NCBI RefSeq assembly: GCF_024345835.1
Contig: NZ_JAGQBW010000006.1
Location: forward strand, 1 to 64,000
From: Synechococcus sp. HJ21-Hayes
Lineage (GTDB): Bacteria; Cyanobacteriota; Cyanobacteriia; PCC-6307; Cyanobiaceae
DNA length: 64,000 nucleotides
Direction of reading: 5' to 3'
The translations under genes were made by a program, and so were the position numbers. Below are positions 15,236 to 22,400 of the stretch, piece by piece; position 1 is the first letter of the stretch, and every line of letters starts with the position of its first letter. The notes under the pieces are model-generated. The model did not search any database. It saw only the letters and a list, made by a program, of their open reading frames with translations, and was not told the origin of the DNA.

Positions 15236-16156
15236 TCAGCTCCAGATCTGTTGCTGTTGCCAGCCCACAGGGCAGCCCATGGCTTCTTGCTGCTCGCTTG
15301 GCATGGGTGAAATGACTTTCGCCATGCGCGATGGCCAGGTGCTGAGAGGCGCAACCTTTCGCACAATGATTGCCATCACGACAAGGTAGTTGTACAAATT
15401 CTTGGATGGCTGGACCCCTTCTCCGTCAACATCCTCCAGCACAAGGAGGTGCTGGAGCTTCTTGATCTTTGGGAGCCGCTTGACGATGAGACGGTTCCAG
15501 AGCCTGCCGTGGTGGGCGCTGATATTTCTGAGCAGATTCAGGGAGTGCAAGACACCATTCAGCACCTGGGCCGACGGCGTTCCCAGGGATCGCGCCACCT
15601 TGGTCTTGCTGTCCAGTTCTGTTGCCTCAATCCAGGTGCGCAGTGTGCCAAGGGAAATCAGCTCCGTCATTGCCCAGATCGGAGGAAGCTCGGGCTCTGA
15701 GTAGGTCTGCTGGTAATGAATCACGAAGGTTTCATTGCTTTGCTGCAGTTGATCGCGCAGCTGCTTGATCTGTTTTTCGTGATTAAAGTCAGGCCTGAAT
15801 AGATGCTGGTCAAGGTAACAGTGGGGGCCATGCTTGATGCTCAGCTCTTGAACCCAAGCTGATCTGGCGGCGATTTCGATTCGCTCAATGGCGTCAATCA
15901 CCAGCAACCGAATCAGACGGTCCCTGTCATAGAGCTCAATTACCTTCTCAAGACTGGAGCCAGGCTTGAAGCGGTGGCTTCTGGTCTCCCCTGGAGCTGG
16001 AGGTTCTTCAAAAAACAACCAATACGCGCTCAAGCGGTAGTAGCCGATCAATTCGAGAGCATTCAGCGCTAGGTCGTCTGACCCAATCAGCAGGCCTCGA
16101 TCGCGTAACTGCTGGAGCTGATCGGAAATGTTCAGCGGAGGCTTGGAATACCTCAA
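15236..16156 (-). CDS. Abi-family (AbiD/F type) abortive infection protein with HEPN motif
   Basis: About 306 residues if started at TTG 16156, where family similarity begins (YSKPPLNISDQLQQLRDRGL); no better start is visible. Conserved features are IGYYRLSAYW (37-46), ELYDRDRLIRLLV (74-86), ERIEIAARS (91-99) and R210-N-I-S-A-H215-H followed by RLWNR, an RX4-6H HEPN ribonuclease signature. Family members act in abortive infection, probably by RNA cleavage. It is convergent with the Rad52 gene. A close homologue would confirm the start. Confidence 0.8.
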   Translation of the reverse strand: MRYSKPPLNISDQLQQLRDRGLLIGSDDLALNALELIGYYRLSAYWLFFEEPPAPGETRSHRFKPGSSLEKVIELYDRDRLIRLLVIDAIERIEIAARSAWVQELSIKHGPHCYLDQHLFRPDFNHEKQIKQLRDQLQQSNETFVIHYQQTYSEPELPPIWAMTELISLGTLRTWIEATELDSKTKVARSLGTPSAQVLNGVLHSLNLLRNISAHHGRLWNRLIVKRLPKIKKLQHLLVLEDVDGEGVQPSKNLYNYLVVMAIIVRKVAPLSTWPSRMAKVISPMPSEQQEAMGCPVGWQQQQIWS

Positions 16157-16339
16157 CAAGTGTCCGCTGGGAATAGTGACCCTCCTGTTTGGGCATGCCG
16201 GAAGCCGGCAGAGGCCTGGAGGGTGTTGCTCCCAGAAAAATAGCAGGCTCGTCAACCGCCTCGAGGTCGGCCCAGCAAATCTGTGGCAGCCAGAAGACTG
16301 GAGGCGTGCTAGTACAGGTGTACGCATCTGGAGCGGTTC

Positions 16340-16624
16340 ATGGGTGTCCACCTCCCACGGCCTGCGGCCCTGGCCGCCCGGCTTGAAATCCCTATCGAAG
16401 AGTGGCGTTACCTCGATGAGGCCGTGCTGCTCAAGACCCGCAGCCGCAAGGTCTGCATGACCTGCCATTGGTTTAGGCATCACGCTGGGGTGAACTGCAT
16501 CCCGGTGCTCACCTGCCAGCTGCACCAAGGGCTGATCGCCCACGGCGAGCACCTCACCAGCCGCTGTCAGGGCTGGACTGATGACATGACGCACAGCCGC
16601 GGCTGGGCACCGGAGGTGGCGTGA
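16340..16624 (+). CDS. small Cys/His-rich protein
   Basis: A 94-residue protein with ATG 16340 and GGAG seven bases upstream. It contains a zinc-ribbon-like arrangement (CMTCHWFRHHAG, then NCIPVLTC, QLHQGLIAHGEHL and a final Cys). A metal-binding role is inferred from the spaced Cys/His. It is followed by the DUF1651 gene eight bases later and probably co-transcribed with it. Small proteins of this look are common in marine and freshwater picocyanobacteria; I know no function. Confidence 0.65.
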   Translation: MGVHLPRPAALAARLEIPIEEWRYLDEAVLLKTRSRKVCMTCHWFRHHAGVNCIPVLTCQLHQGLIAHGEHLTSRCQGWTDDMTHSRGWAPEVA

Positions 16625-16631
16625 GCGGCCG

Positions 16632-16919
16632 ATGAATGTCACGGACAGGACCGGCCGGCCGCCGCTCTCCCCTCAGGAGGGCTGGATCAGTGATGGCTGC
16701 CAGGTGCTGCACTTTCGGCCGCGCCGCTACGACCATTGGAGCCAGAGCCTGGAGGTGACGCTGGGAGAAGTGATGACCAGTGGCGAGCCGCCGCTGCTGA
16801 AACGCCGCAAAGAGCTAACGCGGGAGCAGGCGATGAAGCTTTGGGCCCAGAAGCGCCAGCAGGGCTGGCAGGTCTGCAAACCGCAGTGGACGCCGCCACC
16901 GCTGCCGCCCAGAGCTTGA
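16632..16919 (+). CDS. DUF1651-like small cyanobacterial protein
   Basis: A 95-residue protein with the features of DUF1651: EGWISDGCQVLHFRP near residues 16-30, SGEPPLLKRRK (50-60) and AMKLWAQKRQQGW (67-79) followed by CKPQW. This family is largely restricted to Synechococcus and Prochlorococcus relatives, so it helps to place the organism. Function is unknown. It lies eight bases downstream of the Cys-rich gene. Confidence 0.7.
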   Translation: MNVTDRTGRPPLSPQEGWISDGCQVLHFRPRRYDHWSQSLEVTLGEVMTSGEPPLLKRRKELTREQAMKLWAQKRQQGWQVCKPQWTPPPLPPRA

Positions 16920-16975
16920 GTGAAACCACCGCACCCGGATCGGCCCGCCAGCATGAGGATGGCTGTGATGACACC

Positions 16976-17218
16976 ATGCTTCTGAACCCTTTCTGCCCGT
17001 TGAGCATCGCCAAGGTTCTGGCCCTCAAGACCACGGTGCTGCTGCTACTCACCCTTTTGATCAAGGCCAGGGTGCAGATCGCGGCCGGCTCGGCTCTGGG
17101 GTTTGTTCTACTGCTGCTGCAGACCCTGGTGTTTCTGGCCATCAGCGGTGGCTTGGTTCTAGCGGCTGGTGGAGCTGCGGTCTACGCCACGCAGCGGCGT
17201 CGGCCGGCAGCAGCCTGA
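16976..17218 (+). CDS. small integral membrane protein
   Basis: An 80-residue protein from ATG 16976 with two long hydrophobic stretches (about residues 11-30 and 36-70), so two or three membrane helices, ending in a basic tail (TQRRRPAAA). No family is recognised. It sits between the DUF1651 gene and the Nudix gene on the same strand and may share their transcript. Confidence 0.5.
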   Translation: MLLNPFCPLSIAKVLALKTTVLLLLTLLIKARVQIAAGSALGFVLLLLQTLVFLAISGGLVLAAGGAAVYATQRRRPAAA

Positions 17219-17227
17219 GGCAGATAT

Positions 17228-17650
17228 ATGGCTGTTGAAGTCGCCCTGGCAATGCTGCAGCGGGATGGCCGCTGGCTGATGCAGCTGCGCGACGAGATCC
17301 CCACGATCGTCGCGCCCGGCTGCTGGGGGCTTTTTGGTGGGCACCTCGATCCGGGCGAAACGCCGGAGCAGGCGCTTAGGCGGGAGCTGCTGGAGGAGAT
17401 CAGCTGGCAGCCCCTCGCTGTGGAGCTGGTGATGGTGCATCACATCCACCGGCGCACGGCCCACGTGTTCCGAGGCGAGCTGTCCGTGCAGCTGGAGCAG
17501 CTGCAATTGCTGGAGGGCCAGGACTTGGGCTTGGTGAGCCCGGAGGAGCTGCTTGTGGGATCGATCTGGAGCACCAAGCTCGGCAGCCATCGCCCCCTCG
17601 CCGATGGACTGCTGGAGGTGATGCAGCACGTCCTCACTAGGCAGGAGTGA
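17228..17650 (+). CDS. Nudix hydrolase
   Basis: A 140-residue protein with a complete Nudix box at residues 38-60 (GHLDPGETPEQALRRELLEE), including the metal-binding REL-x-EE helix. The preceding CWGLFGG is also typical. Nudix enzymes hydrolyse nucleoside diphosphates linked to another group; the substrate cannot be read from sequence, though the size fits 8-oxo-dGTPase or dinucleotide hydrolases. The ATG at 17228 has GAGG upstream. It is nine bases after the membrane protein gene. Confidence 0.9.
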   Translation: MAVEVALAMLQRDGRWLMQLRDEIPTIVAPGCWGLFGGHLDPGETPEQALRRELLEEISWQPLAVELVMVHHIHRRTAHVFRGELSVQLEQLQLLEGQDLGLVSPEELLVGSIWSTKLGSHRPLADGLLEVMQHVLTRQE

Positions 17651-17772
17651 GCACAACAAAGCGCGGTGCGTTGGCCCCGGGCGTTTTCCTGCTCAGTAGT
17701 GGTTTTTTCCCGAGGGATCGGGCCTAAGTGGGTCGGACGCAGCTGTGCGTGGGCTTGTAAGTGGCAACCGCA

Positions 17773-18207
17773 TCACTCCAAATCCACCAGCTCAAACTCC
17801 ACAGCCAGACGCACCACCTCCTGGATGCGCTCGGTGATCTCCAGTGCCCGTGATTGTGCAGTGGCGCCATCGAGGTCTTCGCAGACGTAGCTGCAGACCC
17901 CATCCCAGCTCGCCACCAGCTCCAGCTGTTCCTTTGCCTCACCGCTCAATCCGGTGGCTTCAATCACCTTGGGCACCAGATCGTGGTCCCAGATCAAGGA
18001 GCCCCAGCCACTCTCACTCAGCAGGTTTTCGCGCATCAAGCGCAGGATCTCCAGCACCATGGCGGCCGAACCCCCATCCGCTTCGATTAGGGCGTCGATC
18101 AGGGCATGGCCGTGGAGGCGCAGCCAGGCTTGGTCGCCTGGGCTGCAGCGCACCGCCTCAGCAAAGTCCCGTACCAGTAGCGGCATGGCATCGAGCTCAA
18201 CGCTCAT
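17773..18207 (-). CDS. hypothetical protein coupled to the DUF4236 gene
   Basis: A 144-residue acidic helical protein. The ATG at 18207 overlaps the TGA of the DUF4236 gene, which selects this start over upstream codons. No recognised domain. Features are a long run of Leu/Ala/Glu helices and a Glu-rich C-terminus ending ELVDLE. Co-expression with the DUF4236 protein is inferred. Confidence 0.6.
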   Translation of the reverse strand: MSVELDAMPLLVRDFAEAVRCSPGDQAWLRLHGHALIDALIEADGGSAAMVLEILRLMRENLLSESGWGSLIWDHDLVPKVIEATGLSGEAKEQLELVASWDGVCSYVCEDLDGATAQSRALEITERIQEVVRLAVEFELVDLE

Positions 18208-18758
18208 CCCACTCTCCGCTGATCGGCGCTCAACCGCTGCGCCAGCTGCACCGCCTCGATACAACGCTGGGCGCGGCGTTTGGCATCGTCCTGGCCCTGG
18301 GCTCGCAGCAGGTAGGCCTCCATCGCCTCATGCGTCTCGATCAGCGCCAACAGGCCCGTGGTGCGCGCAGAGAGTGAGCCATCTGCGAGGAGGCGGCTTA
18401 TCAGGCCGTGCTGCCAGAGCTGTTCCCCGGTGGAACCGGGAGCGAACAGCTCTCTGTGCAGAACCTCAAGCAGCGACTGCTTGAGGGCATCGAGTTGGCC
18501 GGGCCGCAGCCGGCGGCTGTTGGGTAGACCCGCTGCAGGGCCAGCAGGGAGCGCAGCGGGGTGATCAGTGGTGTGCTCCACACTCCAGCTCAGGCCGGTG
18601 CCCGGCAGCCCCACGGTGGTGCGGGCCCCGCCGCTGCGGCTCACCGGGATGTTGAACGAGGCTCCCCTGCCGCCAACGGAGATCGAGCTGAGGCCCCCCT
18701 TGCTGAAGTTGAAGCGCAATGGGCCCAGCCGGGCGGAGCGGCGGAAACGGAAGCCCAT
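18204..18758 (-). CDS. DUF4236-domain protein
   Basis: A 184-residue protein starting at MGFRFRRSARLGPLRF, the hallmark of DUF4236. That domain continues with NFSKGGLSSISVGGRGAS and TTVGLPGTGLSW to about residue 60. The C-terminal 120 residues are helical and unassigned. The domain occurs in many bacteria with no known function. The ATG at 18758 is where the domain begins. The gene overlaps the following one by four bases. Confidence 0.75.
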   Translation of the reverse strand: MGFRFRRSARLGPLRFNFSKGGLSSISVGGRGASFNIPVSRSGGARTTVGLPGTGLSWSVEHTTDHPAALPAGPAAGLPNSRRLRPGQLDALKQSLLEVLHRELFAPGSTGEQLWQHGLISRLLADGSLSARTTGLLALIETHEAMEAYLLRAQGQDDAKRRAQRCIEAVQLAQRLSADQRRVG

Positions 18759-18763
18759 GGCGA

Positions 18764-19093
18764 TCAGCGGCTTTTGACGCAGTAGCCGTTTGAGCCGTAC
18801 CAGCCCAGAGGGCACGACTTACCCACCTTCTCGATGGCCTCACGGTCGTTGCTGGGGCTGCTGACGCAGTAGTTGCCCGAGCCATAAAAGCCGAGAGGAC
18901 AACTGTTGCCGCTTTTCTCAATGGCGCCAAGGGTATTGCCGCCACTGCTCGGCACGCAGTAGCTCCCGGAGCTGTAGTAGCCCAGCGGGCAGCTTCCCAC
19001 TTTTGGGAGAGGGCGAATGGGCTGCTGGGCTAGGGCGCTGCCGGCTGCAAGAGCCGCCAGAGCAAGGGGGATCAGCAGGGGAGTGCGGCCCAT
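18764..19093 (-). CDS. secreted repeat protein with Cys-Pro-Leu-Gly motifs
   Basis: A 109-residue exported protein. The signal peptide (residues 1-22, ending SALA) is followed by three copies of a unit like SCPLGYYSSGSYCV (near residues 34, 64 and 92) separated by IEK-containing spacers. Each unit has two cysteines, so small disulphide-bonded loops are likely. I recognise the repeat as a theme in cyanobacterial exported proteins but know no function. It lies five bases upstream of the DUF4236 gene. Confidence 0.65.
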   Translation of the reverse strand: MGRTPLLIPLALAALAAGSALAQQPIRPLPKVGSCPLGYYSSGSYCVPSSGGNTLGAIEKSGNSCPLGFYGSGNYCVSSPSNDREAIEKVGKSCPLGWYGSNGYCVKSR

Positions 19094-19161
19094 CGGAGGC
19101 AGAAGCAGAGGTCCAGATTGGCCTGAATCACACCAGCCCGCCCAGACGATGCAGGGGCTGC

Positions 19162-19833
19162 ATGGAAACGGCGCCGGTGCAAACTCCGGCGATGGTCAGA
19201 CGGGTTCTGCTGGGTGTCGCGCTCTGGGTGTCCTTGGCCGGGCCAGCTGAGGTCCATGGCCAAAGCGTCAGGGCCACCGTGCTTTCCATCGGTGACGGCG
19301 ACACGATTCGTGTGCGCCAGGCCGGCCGGGCTCTGACCGTGCGGTTGGCCTGCATCGATGCCCCCGAGACGGCCCAGAGCCCATACGGGCAACAGGCCCG
19401 CACGTATTTGCAACAGCGGCTGCCAATTGGCCGGGAGGTGACCCTCGATGTGAAAACCACCGATCGCTACGGCCGATCTGTGGCGGAGGTGATCAGTGAC
19501 ATCAACCTCAACCTGGCGATGGTGGAAGACGGTCAGGCCTTTGCCTACCGCCAGTACCTGGGTGTTTGCAATGCCAAGGGGTATCTGGATGCCGAGCACC
19601 GGGCGAGCAGGCGGCGCTCTGGCATTTGGCAGGTGCCAGCTGGCATCACTCGACCGTGGGACTACCGCCGCGCCCGCCGTTCAGCCTCCATCGCCGATGG
19701 AACCACTCCCGGGGGGCGCCGTTACCGCTGCAGCGAGATCGGCGCCTACGACCGTGCCCAGGAGCTGTTGCGGCAGGGGCACAACTATCTCGATGGCAAT
19801 GGCGATGGCGAGGCCTGCGAAAGCCTGCGCTGA
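19162..19833 (+). CDS. secreted thermonuclease (SNase-like) with Excalibur domain
   Basis: About 223 residues. A hydrophobic signal (about residues 11-33) is followed by a staphylococcal-nuclease fold with GDGDTIRV (44-51), catalytic Arg61 and Glu69 in RLACIDAPET and Arg102/105 in TTDRYGRSV. The C-terminus carries a calcium-binding Excalibur module (YLDGNGDGEACESL). It is a probable extracellular or periplasmic nuclease. I chose ATG 19162 for its upstream AGGGG; ATG 19192 is an alternative. Confidence 0.85.
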   Translation: METAPVQTPAMVRRVLLGVALWVSLAGPAEVHGQSVRATVLSIGDGDTIRVRQAGRALTVRLACIDAPETAQSPYGQQARTYLQQRLPIGREVTLDVKTTDRYGRSVAEVISDINLNLAMVEDGQAFAYRQYLGVCNAKGYLDAEHRASRRRSGIWQVPAGITRPWDYRRARRSASIADGTTPGGRRYRCSEIGAYDRAQELLRQGHNYLDGNGDGEACESLR

Positions 19834-19848
19834 TCGCATTGCTGCAGG

Positions 19849-19878
19849 CCCCCTGTTCGGGGCTGCCTGAACAGGGGG
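19849..19878. terminator. bidirectional terminator hairpin
   Basis: CCCCCTGTTC (19849-19858) pairs perfectly with GAACAGGGGG (19869-19878). It lies between the convergent thermonuclease gene and the secreted-protein gene, so it probably ends both transcripts. Confidence 0.65.
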
Positions 19879-19896
19879 ATCTGACAGGGATCGCCG

Positions 19897-20433
19897 CTAC
19901 GGGAAGTGAATCCACATGGCCGTCGGGAGCTTGAGATCACGGGCCTGCTTTGCCACGGTGGTGGCCAGGTCCGTGAGGGCAGAGGCTGCTGAACCTGTGC
20001 ACGTCGGAGCCGTGCTGCTCGCTGGCGGATCTTCCTCTGCAAACAGTGGATCTGGCAGTCCGTCGAATTCCATGGACGACGACGAACAACAGGTTTCATC
20101 GCAGCTGTCGCTGGTCTCGATGGTCTGTTCTGCCCAGGGCCTGAGCTTCAGTCCGCTGCGGGTTTGCAGCAGGTTGACCTCGTGGCCTTCCAATTCGCTG
20201 AGCTTGTCGAGGTCGCCAAAGAGCTTGCTGCAAGCCAGTGCCGTATGGGTGTTGCCGGCAGGATCAATCATCAGAGCTACGGCATAGGGATCTCCGTAGG
20301 GCGATGTGCGTTGATACAGCACCTGATGCAGCAGGCAGCGGGTGGGAAAAGGCTCAGTCATGAATTCCACCTCCAGTGAATGCAGTGCCGTACTGAGCAG
20401 CAGCAGCAGAAACGATGCAGGCCACACCAGCAC
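19897..20433 (-). CDS. secreted hypothetical protein
   Basis: A 178-residue protein. A hydrophobic N-terminus (LVWPASFLLLLLSTALH) reads as a signal peptide or anchor. The mature part contains a Ser/Cys cluster (CDETCCSSSS) and no domain I know. It is convergent with the thermonuclease gene. Its upstream region is long and gene-free. Confidence 0.55.
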   Translation of the reverse strand: MLVWPASFLLLLLSTALHSLEVEFMTEPFPTRCLLHQVLYQRTSPYGDPYAVALMIDPAGNTHTALACSKLFGDLDKLSELEGHEVNLLQTRSGLKLRPWAEQTIETSDSCDETCCSSSSMEFDGLPDPLFAEEDPPASSTAPTCTGSAASALTDLATTVAKQARDLKLPTAMWIHFP

Positions 20434-21302
20434 GATGCCGGCTGGGTAGAGGTGGATTGACCAGCTCTGACAGTTCTGTCAAGGGGCTGAGGTCAATTGC
20501 TGAGATGTATCGCGAAAGGGGTAAAAAAGACGGTCTGTGGGTCACCATGAATCTGCTGACAGAAAGCAGCACCCCTCAAGGGGAGGCCCAGGGAGGTGAT
20601 ATTCCCTGGGCCTTTCTTTGCGAAAAGCCCGGGTCTCCCCGTGTCGCCCGGCCAAGACCGGGAGTGCCACCCCTTGCCAAGGCGCCCATCAGTTCTATCA
20701 GCACCGGTGGGGGCCTGAACCAACCGCCACCACCACTGGTGGTGTCAATTCCCAACCAGACCCTGAAGCAAAGCTTAAATATTTGGCGGGTGGGCCTAGA
20801 GTCGCGCGCTGGTGATTTCCTGGCGCGAGTGTCTGAGGGCTGCGCACCACGGGCTCGTATGACCAAAAATAATCGACACTTTTGAGATCAATTGCAGTGC
20901 AAGCGATCTTGCTGTCTTCTCGCAGGTCTCATTCTGAGTGGGTGTGGCGATTGTGAATCTGGCGCGGCGCGGTAATCAGGTGTCGGCATGGGCCATTACC
21001 CCTGGCCAATCGCGAGATTTCCATGCCGTTTGTGCATCGTTGTCTGCAGTTGCGCACGTATAGCTGCGCCCCTGGCTGATTGGTGAGGTTCGGTATTCAC
21101 GCTCTCTCGTAAGTGCTGGCCCTCGATCTAGGTCCAGCGCCTGCGGACTTCAGGCTTCAATAAGTCGTTGTGCCTCGTGCCAGCTCTGTGGTGTCAGCAA
21201 AGTGATGCAGGTTTTGCATCATTTCCATGGCCAGTTCCTGCGCCTCTGTTGCTCAGGCTTTTGTCTGGGGTGAGAGGCGCTGCCGATGCCGGCGCTGATC
21301 GC
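20434..21302. other. gene-free region with an orphan terminator
   Basis: No supported coding frame. It contains the strong plus-strand terminator at 20584-20613 and a near-perfect palindrome CACCACCA-C-TGGTGGTG (20728-20744). A non-coding RNA ending at the terminator is possible. The 20750-21300 part shows nothing I can name. Confidence 0.45.
20584..20620 (+). terminator. strong rho-independent terminator without an obvious gene
   Basis: AGGCCCAGGGA (20584-20594) pairs with TCCCTGGGCCT (20603-20613) around an 8-base loop and is followed by TTCTTT. No plus-strand protein gene precedes it within 700 bp, so it may end a small RNA. Confidence 0.7.
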
Positions 21303-22250
21303 TCAGCATTGTTTCAGCGTCTGTGCCTGCTGCTTGTAGGTCGCCGCCCATTGCCTGAGGCCCGGCTTGGAATCCAGATAGGCCTGCCACTGCTGGTCGG
21401 TCGATTGGGTAGCCAGGTCTTGCATGGGCGGCAGCTCCAGCTTGCGGCGCAAGGCATTGATGTGCTCAACCATGCCCGTGTAGGCGGCACTGTCTGGATT
21501 GCCGCTGAGCTTGATGGTTGAGCACCACGGCTTTTTGTTGTTCACCACCAGAAGCGGTTTCTTCAAGGTCTCCAGCTCAAGCAGCGATTGCTTGAGTCCG
21601 GCTTCGTAAAGGGGTTTGGTGGTTTCAGGTCCGCGCCTGGTGCCTGCAGCCAGCCCCGTGGAAAACCGCAGCAGCTCCATCGCTGGCCTGGGGCTTTCGA
21701 TGGTGGCGAAATCAAGGCTGACATCTTTGCCGAACCGATCGATGGTCTCAACCTGAAAGCCCGTGATGGTGTAGTTCTTCACCATGAACGGGGCCGCCAG
21801 CATCATCGGCCAGAAGAACAAGGCGCCAGCAACGGCAACGCTCACGGCGCTGCTGGCGTCGGTTCCTGAGCCTGCGTTTGCCGATTTCCAGCTGATGATC
21901 TCGACTGGTTTCAACACCAGGCTTTCTTTGTTCTTGCCGTAATCGAGCGTGATCTCACTGCCGTCTTTGGAGAGCAGCGTCAAGCCAATCTGCTTCCCGC
22001 TGGTTGGTTCAACCGTCAGGAAGCCAGGCCGGGAGAAGGGATAGGTGGGAGGCTGCAATTCATCCGCTTTTTTCTTGGCGGCTTGGGCCTTGGCCGGGTC
22101 TTCCGCGCAGCGGGCTTCTTGGTCGGGGGTGAGTCCGCGACCCGGCGGATACTTGCAATACAGCGGCATCTCGTCCGCCAGTACTGGAAGCTGGCTGCTC
22201 AATAGCGCAGCTGCGGCGAACAGGCTGAGCGGACCATGCTTTGACTTCAC
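21303..22250 (-). CDS. exported/membrane-associated hypothetical protein
   Basis: A 315-residue protein. It has a signal peptide (residues 1-25, ending VLADE), then a Lys/Ala helix and a beta-rich segment, and a second hydrophobic stretch around residues 135-158 (VSVAVAGALFFWPMML). A helical C-terminus ends in Cys. No family recognised. It probably sits in the periplasm or inner membrane. The gene stands alone, about 150 bp from the kinase-WYL gene. Confidence 0.6.
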   Translation of the reverse strand: MKSKHGPLSLFAAAALLSSQLPVLADEMPLYCKYPPGRGLTPDQEARCAEDPAKAQAAKKKADELQPPTYPFSRPGFLTVEPTSGKQIGLTLLSKDGSEITLDYGKNKESLVLKPVEIISWKSANAGSGTDASSAVSVAVAGALFFWPMMLAAPFMVKNYTITGFQVETIDRFGKDVSLDFATIESPRPAMELLRFSTGLAAGTRRGPETTKPLYEAGLKQSLLELETLKKPLLVVNNKKPWCSTIKLSGNPDSAAYTGMVEHINALRRKLELPPMQDLATQSTDQQWQAYLDSKPGLRQWAATYKQQAQTLKQC

Positions 22251-22400
22251 GATGCAATTGCTCCTGTTGGCGACGGCTGGGCTCAGGCCTTTATGTAGAC
22301 GCTGGCGTGGGCCATTCAGGAGCGCGGTGATGAATGGTTGTAGCCATGCGAAATCCGCATCGAAATAAGACCTCTAGAGGTCGTGTTGGGGCAGGCTTGA

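Noticed and set aside
20415-20885. 156-codon frame across the orphan terminator
   Set aside because: It reads straight through a strong terminator hairpin and has no protein-like character.
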